From the NCBI GenBank assembly GCA_016213435.1, contig JACRAL010000015.1:1-63488 (forward strand): DNA of 63,488 nucleotides. The letters are read 5' to 3'. Below are positions 18,378 to 25,185 of the stretch, piece by piece (positions within the stretch are counted from its first letter, which is position 1; each line of letters opens with the position of its first letter). The notes beneath the pieces were generated by a model. That model was not told the DNA's origin. It saw only the letters and a program-made list of their open reading frames with translations, and ran no database searches. The position numbers and the translations under genes were made by a program. This stretch comes from Bacteroidota bacterium (GTDB taxonomy: Bacteria > Bacteroidota > Bacteroidia > Palsa-948).

Positions 18378-18433
18378 GCCCCTTCCCTAAAGGGAGAAGG
18401 AAGTTTTTACTCCTCTTTAGGGGCGGGGGGCGG
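18378..18433. repeat. Family C palindromic element between dedA and aroE
   Basis: CCCCTTCCCTAAAGGG at one end and CCTCTTTAGGGGCGGGGGGC at the other are related inverted halves. The element covers the DedA-aroE gap and reaches into the DedA gene: the last DedA residues (APRP) and its TAA stop are encoded by it. A related copy is inserted in tsaE at 58475-58555. Confidence 0.75.
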
Positions 18434-19055
18434 TTTTTTTATGTTTTATCACTTCAATAATGATAGGAAGTACGGATAGAAAAATAATTCCCAGTGCTAC
18501 CAATTCGATGTTCTTTCTAATCCATGCTATTTCGCCAAGGAAATATCCGGCAAAGGTCAGACTCAGTATCCAGATAGCGCCTCCGAGAATATCGAAGGGA
18601 AGAAATTTTTTGTAATCCATTTCAGCTATGCCCGCCACAAAAGGAGCGAAGGTGCGCACTATTGGAACAAATCGTGCCAGGATGATTGTTTTAGTTCCGT
18701 ATTTTTCATAGAAGGAATGTGTCTTGTCAAGGTACTCCTGCTTCACAAAGTTTTTCCCTTTTAGTTTTAATTTCAAAATTTTCAATCCGATGGTTCTGCC
18801 AATCCAGTAGTTTGAATTATCGCCTATGACTGCTGCAGAAAACAGAAGCAGAACCAAGACACTCATGTTCATGTAACCAAGCCTAGCAAATAGACCTGCC
18901 GTGAATAAGAGGGAATCGCCCGGAAGAAAGGGAAAAACAACTACACCCGTCTCAACAAAAATGACAAGAAATAATATTACGTAAACAGCAGTGTCGTACT
19001 GCTGAAACAGCCACTCGAAATCGAGATGAAGAATGTGTTTGAATAGTTCTACCAT
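18417..19055 (-). CDS. DedA family membrane protein
   Basis: A 212-aa DedA/SNARE-associated (VTT domain) membrane protein. Marks are ETGVVVFPFLPGDSLLFTAG (conserved acidic and proline helix-loop), GDNSNYWIGRTIGLKILK, and YGTKTIILARFVPIVRTFAPFVAG (the RFxPxxRT motif). DedA proteins recycle or flip polyprenyl and phospholipid carriers in the inner membrane. The C-terminal residues APRP and the stop are encoded by a family-C repeat, so the natural C-terminus has probably been replaced. It follows the rhodanese gene by 6 bp, in the TPR-comA-aroE run. Confidence 0.9.
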   Translation of the reverse strand: MVELFKHILHLDFEWLFQQYDTAVYVILFLVIFVETGVVVFPFLPGDSLLFTAGLFARLGYMNMSVLVLLLFSAAVIGDNSNYWIGRTIGLKILKLKLKGKNFVKQEYLDKTHSFYEKYGTKTIILARFVPIVRTFAPFVAGIAEMDYKKFLPFDILGGAIWILSLTFAGYFLGEIAWIRKNIELVALGIIFLSVLPIIIEVIKHKKTAPRP

Positions 19056-19061
19056 TTTTGT

Positions 19062-19379
19062 TTAGTATTTTTTCATGGATGGATCAATTTCTTCTGCCCA
19101 TTTAATGATTCCTCCCTTGAGGTTATAAATATTTGTGAATCCATGATGTGCTTCAAGTGCCTGCAGCACCGCGCCTGAGCGATTTCCTGAGCGGCAGTAG
19201 AGTATCACTTTTTTATCGCGGGAAATTTTATCAATGTTATCCATCACATCACCCATTGGAATTAATTCTCCGCCAATGCTGGCAATATCTACTTCATGTT
19301 CTTCGCGTACGTCTATCAATTGAAAATCTTCTTTGGAGTCTAACATTTTTTTAAGCTCCGTTGGGGTAACTTCTTTCAT
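19062..19379 (-). CDS. Single-domain rhodanese-like protein
   Basis: A 105-aa single rhodanese domain. The N-terminal VTPTELKKMLDSKEDFQLID, then VREEHEV, and the active-site loop ILYCRSGNRSGAVLQAL, carry the catalytic Cys in a six-residue CRSGNR loop typical of thiosulfate or protein persulfide sulfurtransferases. It is cytosolic (no signal). It sits 24 bp after the phosphosulfolactate synthase and 6 bp before DedA, so co-transcription is likely. Its place beside a sulfite-using enzyme is suggestive but unproven. Confidence 0.88.
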   Translation of the reverse strand: MKEVTPTELKKMLDSKEDFQLIDVREEHEVDIASIGGELIPMGDVMDNIDKISRDKKVILYCRSGNRSGAVLQALEAHHGFTNIYNLKGGIIKWAEEIDPSMKKY

Positions 19380-19403
19380 CGTTAATACAAACTTTCCCCT
19401 CCC

Positions 19404-20186
19404 TTATTTAATCTGACTTTTATATTCTTTAGGGAGAAATGAAAAGAATGTATCTCCTCTCAACCCAAGACGCAAAGTTTCTAAAGACAAAACTTCGGTG
19501 GGTGAAATATTTCCGAGGTTTACATTTGCACCTACTTGTTTTATCCACCATACTTGCTGTGATTTGTTAGGGGCTTCCCATATCACATTTTCCTGTTTTA
19601 CATTTGATGTGATTTTATTTACAAGCGCAGTATGTGCGTGTCCGCTCGAACGGTAAATCCCAACTGTTCCGCTTTCGCGTGCTTCGGCAATTACTTTCCA
19701 CGAACCGGCTTCTAATTCGGTGTTCATCATTTTAATCCACATGGCAGGACGTGTGATCACACCTTCTTCTTTTGATCCGACCTCTGAAAGCACGGTATGA
19801 CTTTTTGCGAGTTTACGGATGTATTCGCATTTTTTGTCGTGCTGAATAAATATGGAACCATCAGAAACTTCGGCTGCTTCCAATTTATACTTATCAATGA
19901 ACGAACAGTATTCATCAAACATATCTCTTATAATAAATGCTTCAAACAAGGTTCCTCCGAAATAAGTTTTAATATCTGCCTGTTGATAGAGTTTTATTTT
20001 TTCTGCCAGATTTTTTGTAATGACGGATGTTCCAAAGCCAAGTTTGACAAAGTCAATGAAATCTCCGGAGGAATCGATCATATCTTCTGCCTGGCGCAGG
20101 CTGAGCCCTTTGTCCATGACCATGGTTACGCCATCTTTTCTTGGCCGCTTGGTGCGTTTTGGAAGGTGTGTGAGTGAAATGTTCAT
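19404..20186 (-). CDS. comA: Phosphosulfolactate synthase (ComA family)
   Basis: A 260-aa TIM-barrel of the ComA family, which adds sulfite to phosphoenolpyruvate to give phosphosulfolactate. Family features seen are GVTMVMDKGLSLRQAED, DFVKLGFGTS, TYFGGTLFEA, AAEVSDGSI, EVGSKEEGV and EAPNKSQQVWWIKQVGANVNLGNI. In archaea this begins coenzyme M synthesis. Bacteroidota carry it without the full pathway and its role there is unclear, perhaps in sulfonate metabolism. The ATG overlaps the TPR gene stop as ATGA, so translation is coupled. comB and comC were not seen in the window. Confidence 0.88.
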   Translation of the reverse strand: MNISLTHLPKRTKRPRKDGVTMVMDKGLSLRQAEDMIDSSGDFIDFVKLGFGTSVITKNLAEKIKLYQQADIKTYFGGTLFEAFIIRDMFDEYCSFIDKYKLEAAEVSDGSIFIQHDKKCEYIRKLAKSHTVLSEVGSKEEGVITRPAMWIKMMNTELEAGSWKVIAEARESGTVGIYRSSGHAHTALVNKITSNVKQENVIWEAPNKSQQVWWIKQVGANVNLGNISPTEVLSLETLRLGLRGDTFFSFLPKEYKSQIK

Positions 20187-21571
20187 TTTTTTCTATAGGA
20201 TTTAATCATGTCTAATACTGTTCTGTTTTTCCTGAGCTCAGGAAGAAACTTAAATATTTCTTTATGTTTTTTGTAATCTAATTGCAATGCGCTTTGAAGA
20301 TAAGTGAGCGCTTCCTGTTTTTTTCCTACCCAAAGCAGGCAGGCCGCCATGCGGTAAAATAATTCTGCGTTATCAGGATGATGTTTTATTCCTTGTGCAA
20401 GCACTTCAACAGCGTCTTCTTTATCGCCTTCTTCAAAAAGCAGATTGGAATAATCCAGCCAGATGTTTTCAAGCGAGGGATCCAACTCAATAACTTTTTT
20501 GTACGCTTCTTTTGATTCTTCTGCAAACCCTAATTTCTGATAAGCATCACCAACAACATACCAGTAATCTGCATTTGTTTTGTCAATCTCAATCGCTTTT
20601 TTCAGGTAGTGAATTCCTTCGGTAAGTTTATTCTGCTGATCAAGCACAATCCCTATTCCTATCCAAGCGTCTGCAAGATTAGGATCAAGCGTAGTGGCGC
20701 GAGTATAATTTACGAGAGATTGTTCAAGGTTTTTTAATTTCTCGTAACATTCTCCAATATAACAGTACGTGATTGCTTCCGGCTTTTCATGCTTGAAAGT
20801 TTCTTCGTAACAGGCAATGGCTTCTTGCAGTTTGTTAATGTTCGCGAGCGAATTTGCTTTGTTGAAATAAGCAGGAGAAAAATTTTCCTTGATGGCAATT
20901 ACATAATCGTAGGCTTCAATTGCTTTTTCAAATAGTCCGAGGCGGTTGTACACAACTCCCAGGTTGAACCAGGCGCAATTGCTGTAAGAATGTTTGTCGA
21001 GAAAGGCGTTGAAGTATTCTATTGCTTCGTTGTCTTTCGAGCGTATTTCAAAACAAAATGCCAATTCATAAAGTGCAGCATCACTTGCAGGATTCAGATC
21101 AATCGTTTTCTTCAGGCAGAAGATCGCATCTTCATATTGTTCAAGATTTTCATATTCAAAAGCAAGATACAGATACCCGTCCTCAATGATTTCTTTTGCA
21201 CCCGCTGCGTGTTCAATTGATTTTTTGAAATTCTCGATCGATTTTTCAGGAAGACCTATCAAACTGTAAATAGATCCTCGGGTCATGAAAATTTCAGGAT
21301 GGATCGGGTCAATGGCTTCTGCTTCAACCAAAAGTTCCAGCGCCTTGCGTGTTTCCTTATTTGCACTGAGCAGTTGTGCCTTGCGGATTAAGAAATCTAT
21401 GGAATAGGGATATTGTTCGAGGGCAAAATCAACGGCTTTCAGCGCCTTTGGATATTGATTGGCAGTGAGATAATAATCGATGAGAATGTCAAATTCATCC
21501 GCGTCAAAAAAACTGCGCGTGTTATTTGTAAGCAACTCTTCAAATCTCTTTATTAAATCATCGTGTTTCAT
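20183..21571 (-). CDS. TPR-repeat protein
   Basis: A roughly 462-aa cytosolic-looking protein made of about ten to twelve tetratricopeptide repeats (for example DAALYELAFCFEIRSKDNEA, then SNCAWFNLGVVYNRLGLFEK and LADAWIGIGIVLDQQNKL), with no signal or catalytic domain. The open frame begins at a TTG three codons upstream, but the ATG at 21571 is 6 nt from a perfect -7 box and is preferred. The TPR-comA pair overlaps (ATGA). The TPR-comA-aroE order is, from memory, common in Flavobacteriia-type genomes, but the role is unknown. Confidence 0.85.
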   Translation of the reverse strand: MKHDDLIKRFEELLTNNTRSFFDADEFDILIDYYLTANQYPKALKAVDFALEQYPYSIDFLIRKAQLLSANKETRKALELLVEAEAIDPIHPEIFMTRGSIYSLIGLPEKSIENFKKSIEHAAGAKEIIEDGYLYLAFEYENLEQYEDAIFCLKKTIDLNPASDAALYELAFCFEIRSKDNEAIEYFNAFLDKHSYSNCAWFNLGVVYNRLGLFEKAIEAYDYVIAIKENFSPAYFNKANSLANINKLQEAIACYEETFKHEKPEAITYCYIGECYEKLKNLEQSLVNYTRATTLDPNLADAWIGIGIVLDQQNKLTEGIHYLKKAIEIDKTNADYWYVVGDAYQKLGFAEESKEAYKKVIELDPSLENIWLDYSNLLFEEGDKEDAVEVLAQGIKHHPDNAELFYRMAACLLWVGKKQEALTYLQSALQLDYKKHKEIFKFLPELRKNRTVLDMIKSYRKK

Positions 21572-21577
21572 GCTAAA

Positions 21578-21585
21578 CAAAGTTA
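21578..21585 (-). promoter_or_regulatory. -7 box TAACTTTG for the TPR-comA operon
   Basis: A perfect TAnnTTTG box on the minus strand, six bases before the TPR ATG at 21571, again predicting an almost leaderless mRNA. No good -33 TTTG is visible. Confidence 0.45.
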
Positions 21586-21662
21586 GAAGAAAATCAATAA
21601 CATGTAGTTTGAAAGCGTTTCGGGTGGTTAATAATTTTTATTTCTCATTTGTTGTGAAAAAT

Positions 21663-21670
21663 TATCTTTG
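21663..21670 (+). promoter_or_regulatory. -7 box TATCTTTG for the phosphohexomutase operon
   Basis: A perfect TAnnTTTG box placed 24 nt before the GTG start at 21695. It lies over the TTG that would open the longer frame (21668), arguing against that start. The -33 region is only ATTTC-like. Confidence 0.45.
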
Positions 21671-21694
21671 ACGCTCTTAAAAATAAGAAAGATT

Positions 21695-23104
21695 GTGCTA
21701 ATAAAATCTATTTCAGGAATTCGAGGGACCATTGGAGGAAAATCAGGTGAAAACCTGACTCCTTCGGACATTGTGAAATTTACTTCTGCCTATGGAGCGT
21801 GGATGTTGAATCAAAAGTCAAAAGGAACAAGTAAAAAGTCAAAAGTGGTTATAGGAAGAGATGCACGTATCTCGGGAGAGATGGTGAGCAAACTCGTGTC
21901 TTCTACACTTCTCGGACTTGGCATTGACGTGATAGATTTGGGGCTTTCTACCACACCAACCGTGGAGGTAGCCGTAACGGATGAAAAAGCGGATGGAGGA
22001 ATAATCATTACTGCGAGTCATAATCCCAAACAGTGGAACGCACTTAAGCTCCTGAACAGTAATGGCGAATTTATTTCTGAAAAGGACGGACTGCAGGTTT
22101 TGCAGATTGCGGAAGATGAAAAAATTGTTTTTGAGGAAGTACAATTACTTGGACAAAGAAAAGAAATGAATGATTATATGAAAAAGCATATTGATAAAAT
22201 ACTTGCGCTTGAACTGGTTGATAAAAAAGCAATTAAAGAAAAAAAGTTTCGCATTGCTGTTGACGCTGTCAACTCCACGGGAGGTATTGCGGTGCCGATG
22301 CTGCTTGAAGCACTGGGAGTGGAAACAATCTTTAAAGTGAATTGTGATCCGACCGGTGATTTCGCCCACAATCCAGAACCGCTTCCGGAACATCTGCGCG
22401 ATCTGTCAAAAGTGGTTGTGAAAAACAATGCGCATTTGGGGATTGCGGTTGATCCCGATGTGGACCGCCTAGCCATTGTATGTGAAGACGGGGAAATGTT
22501 TGGAGAAGAATATACCTTGGTTGCAGTTGCAGATTATGTGCTGAAACACAACAAAAAAGGAAATACAGTTTCTAATTTATCTTCCACGCGTGCGTTAAGA
22601 GATATTACCGAAAAAGCCGGAGGAAATTATTATGCATCCGCTGTGGGAGAAGTCAATGTGGTGGAGATGATGAAAGCCTCTAAAGCGGTGATTGGAGGAG
22701 AAGGAAATGGCGGAGTGATCTATCCCGAATTGCATTACGGCAGAGATGCGCTGGTTGGAATTGCTTTGTTCCTGACGCATCTCGCGAAATTCGGAAAGTC
22801 CTGTTCCATGCTTCGCTCCACTTATCCTGATTATCACATCTCGAAAAATAAAATTGAACTGATTAATGGGATTGATGTGGATAAACTGCTTGTTGGTGTG
22901 AAAGAAAAATATAAAAAACAACCTATAAATACTGTAGACGGAGTTAAAATTGAATTCGGAAAAGAATGGGTTCACTTGCGTAGATCTAATACAGAGCCAA
23001 TCATTCGCATCTATTCTGAAAGTGAATCGCAGTCTACTGCGGATAATCTCGCCCAGAAAATCATTGCTGACATAAAAGAACTAATCAAGGCAAACCGAAA
23101 CTGA
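21695..23104 (+). CDS. glmM: Phosphoglucosamine mutase / phosphohexomutase
   Basis: An alpha-D-phosphohexomutase of about 469 aa, probably interconverting glucosamine 6- and 1-phosphate for cell-wall precursors. SISGIRGTIGG starts domain 1. The phosphoserine loop is ITASHNPKQWNALK, the metal loop DPDVDRLAIV, the sugar loop GEGNGGVIYPE, and the phosphate-binding C-terminus RRSNTEPIIRIYSE. The start is put at GTG 21695 (LIKSISGIRG) rather than TTG 21668. The segment QKSKGTSKKSKV near residue 45 comes from an AAAGTCAAAAG simple repeat (21808-21847). Sugar specificity (GlmM or ManB) is inferred, not proven. Confidence 0.85.
   Translation: MLIKSISGIRGTIGGKSGENLTPSDIVKFTSAYGAWMLNQKSKGTSKKSKVVIGRDARISGEMVSKLVSSTLLGLGIDVIDLGLSTTPTVEVAVTDEKADGGIIITASHNPKQWNALKLLNSNGEFISEKDGLQVLQIAEDEKIVFEEVQLLGQRKEMNDYMKKHIDKILALELVDKKAIKEKKFRIAVDAVNSTGGIAVPMLLEALGVETIFKVNCDPTGDFAHNPEPLPEHLRDLSKVVVKNNAHLGIAVDPDVDRLAIVCEDGEMFGEEYTLVAVADYVLKHNKKGNTVSNLSSTRALRDITEKAGGNYYASAVGEVNVVEMMKASKAVIGGEGNGGVIYPELHYGRDALVGIALFLTHLAKFGKSCSMLRSTYPDYHISKNKIELINGIDVDKLLVGVKEKYKKQPINTVDGVKIEFGKEWVHLRRSNTEPIIRIYSESESQSTADNLAQKIIADIKELIKANRN
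21808..21847. repeat. AAAAGTCAAAAG simple repeat in frame in the phosphohexomutase
   Basis: The words CAAAAGTCAAAAGG and AAAAGTCAAAAGTGG, separated by a few bases, encode QKSKGTSKKSK just before the VVIGRDAR strand. It looks like a short simple-repeat insertion in a surface loop. Confidence 0.5.
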
Positions 23105-24279
23105 TGAAAATATATTTCGATAACGCGGCTACCACTCAGCTCGACAATGAAGTTTTCGAGGCGATGCTTCCTTATATGAAGGAGCATTTTGGAAATCCTT
23201 CCTCCATTCATTCTTTTGGAAGAAAAACAAGAGCGGGAATAGAAGGCGCAAGGAAAACAATTGCAAAACATCTGAATGTGTCTCCTTCTGAAATATTTTT
23301 CACTTCCGGAGGAACAGAAGCGATCAATACTGCTATACGCTCTTCTGTTTGCGATTTAGGAATTAAGCACGCCATCACCAGCAAGATTGAACATCATGCA
23401 GTTCTTCATACGCTGGAAATGCTTGAAAAAGAAGGAGCAATAAAACTCCGTTACGTTAATCTTGATAAGAAAGGGCATGTTGATCTGGATCACTTGGAAG
23501 AACTTTTGAAAAACAGTTCAGAGTTTAAAGATGAAAGTTTAAAAATGGAAAACAAAAAACATCAAACTCTTGTGTCTTTGATGCACGCAAATAACGAAAT
23601 AGGTAATCTTCTTCCCATCAAACGAGTAGGGGAGTTGTGCGAAAAATACAATGCAGTTTTTCATTGCGACACCACTCAAACAATGGCGCATTATAAGATG
23701 GATTTGCAAAGTATTCATGTTGACATGGTGAATGGAGCTGCGCATAAATTTCATGGACCCAAGGGAATAGGTTTTCTTTACCTGAGCAGCCGAATTAAAA
23801 TAAAACCCTTGATCTATGGCGGTGCCCAGGAGAGAAACATGAGAGGGGGGACAGAAAATCTTTACGGCATCATTGGAATTGGAAAAGCATTTGAAATTGC
23901 GCACCGCGATATGGAAGCGCATCATGCACATATTCAAGAGTTGAAAAATCACATGATTGAACAATTGGAAAAAAATATTTTCGGAATAGAATATAACGGT
24001 GATGCCAAAGGAAGTTCGCTTTATACGGTGCTGAATGTTTTATTTCCTCCTGCAGAAAAGGCAGAAATGATGCTCTTTAATCTTGACATAGCCGGTATTG
24101 CAGCTTCCATGGGAAGCGCCTGTACTTCGGGAAGCAATCAGGGATCGCACGTGTTGAAACATATCGGCTCTGACATGAAACGTCCTTCCATCCGTTTTTC
24201 ATTCAGCAAATACAACACAAAAGAAGAAATTGATTTTTGTGTGCTGAAGCTGAAGGAAATGTTTGCGGTGAAAGTTTAA
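23104..24279 (+). CDS. Cysteine desulfurase (NifS/IscS-like)
   Basis: A 391-aa PLP enzyme that takes sulfur from cysteine for Fe-S clusters and thio-modification. YFDNAATTQLDNEVFEAMLP is the N-terminal signature. NGAAHKFHGPKGIGFLY holds the PLP lysine, and SMGSACTSGSNQGSHVL the persulfide cysteine on the flexible loop. The start overlaps the mutase stop (TGATG). A segment SSEFKDESLKMENKKHQ (about residues 139-155) is not typical of the family and is encoded by AAAGTTTAAA-like repeats (23516-23565). No iscU or suf genes are adjacent. Confidence 0.9.
   Translation: MKIYFDNAATTQLDNEVFEAMLPYMKEHFGNPSSIHSFGRKTRAGIEGARKTIAKHLNVSPSEIFFTSGGTEAINTAIRSSVCDLGIKHAITSKIEHHAVLHTLEMLEKEGAIKLRYVNLDKKGHVDLDHLEELLKNSSEFKDESLKMENKKHQTLVSLMHANNEIGNLLPIKRVGELCEKYNAVFHCDTTQTMAHYKMDLQSIHVDMVNGAAHKFHGPKGIGFLYLSSRIKIKPLIYGGAQERNMRGGTENLYGIIGIGKAFEIAHRDMEAHHAHIQELKNHMIEQLEKNIFGIEYNGDAKGSSLYTVLNVLFPPAEKAEMMLFNLDIAGIAASMGSACTSGSNQGSHVLKHIGSDMKRPSIRFSFSKYNTKEEIDFCVLKLKEMFAVKV
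23516..23565. repeat. AAAGTTTAAA-like segment in frame in cysteine desulfurase
   Basis: GAGTTTAAAGATGAAAGTTT followed by AAAAATGGAAAAC is repetitive and encodes a charged stretch (EFKDESLKMENKK) that lengthens a loop before TLVSLMHANNE. It is weaker evidence for an insertion than the palindromic elements. Confidence 0.4.
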
Positions 24280-24333
24280 TATCTTTAATATCTATATAAG
24301 AAACGGGCTACTACTGTATTATGCCGTTTGTTA

Positions 24334-25161
24334 CTATGGTTGTCGCAATTTTTTTTTGTTTTTGTGTTGAATCATTGTCTTTCTCACACTTCCAAACTCC
24401 ATTAATAATTTCTTTGCTTTCTCATAAGAGATTTTCAATTCCCTCATTATCATTTTTGTGCCGCGGTCAACTAATTTGTTGTTGCTGAGTTGCATGTCCA
24501 CCATTTTATTGCCGTGTACGCGCCCGAGTTTTATCATCACGGTGGAGGAGATCATATTAAGTACTAATTTTTGCGCGGTGCCCGATTTCATGCGTGTGCT
24601 TCCGGTTACAAATTCTGGACCAACAACAACAACGATAGGATACTTTGCCGTTTTAGCCACCGGACTTCCAGGATTGCAGGTGATACAACCCGTTGTGATT
24701 CCATTCTTATTGCATCTTTCAATAGCTCCAACCACATAAGGCGTTGTACCTGATGCTGCAATGCCAATCACTACATCTTTTTGGGAAATTTTATAGGACT
24801 TCAAATCTTTCCATCCCTGTTCTGTATCATCTTCTGAAAACTCCACGGCTTTGCGAATGGCTTTGTCTCCACCAGCAATTAAACCTATCACCATTCCTTG
24901 CGGAACTCCATAGGTGGGAGGGCATTCAGAGGCATCTAGAATTCCCAATCTTCCGCTTGTTCCCGCACCGATGTAAAATAAGCGTCCACCTGTTTTCATT
25001 TTTCCGACAATAATATTTACAAGTTTCTCGATCATGGAAATTTCTTTTGCAACAGCAAGAGGAACTTTTCTGTCTTCGCGATTAATGTTGTTGAGAATAT
25101 CTTTTACTTTCATCTGTTCGAGATGATTGTAGTGGGAATCGGATTCGGTGATTTTTTTCAT
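24334..25161 (-). CDS. murQ: N-acetylmuramic acid 6-phosphate etherase
   Basis: A 275-aa SIS-domain etherase that cleaves the lactyl ether of MurNAc-6-phosphate to give GlcNAc-6-phosphate and lactate, in peptidoglycan recycling. RLFYIGAGTSGRLGILDASE (about residues 60-79) and CPPTYGVPQGMVIGLIAGG, and later TGSTRMKSGTAQKLVLNMIS, are the family signatures. KKITESDSHYNHLEQM is the Bacteroidota-type N-terminus. It begins 24 bp after the E1 gene ends, so the two are probably one transcript despite unrelated roles. Confidence 0.94.
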   Translation of the reverse strand: MKKITESDSHYNHLEQMKVKDILNNINREDRKVPLAVAKEISMIEKLVNIIVGKMKTGGRLFYIGAGTSGRLGILDASECPPTYGVPQGMVIGLIAGGDKAIRKAVEFSEDDTEQGWKDLKSYKISQKDVVIGIAASGTTPYVVGAIERCNKNGITTGCITCNPGSPVAKTAKYPIVVVVGPEFVTGSTRMKSGTAQKLVLNMISSTVMIKLGRVHGNKMVDMQLSNNKLVDRGTKMIMRELKISYEKAKKLLMEFGSVRKTMIQHKNKKKLRQP

Positions 25162-25185
25162 ATCAATTGTTCGCGATTCGTACCA

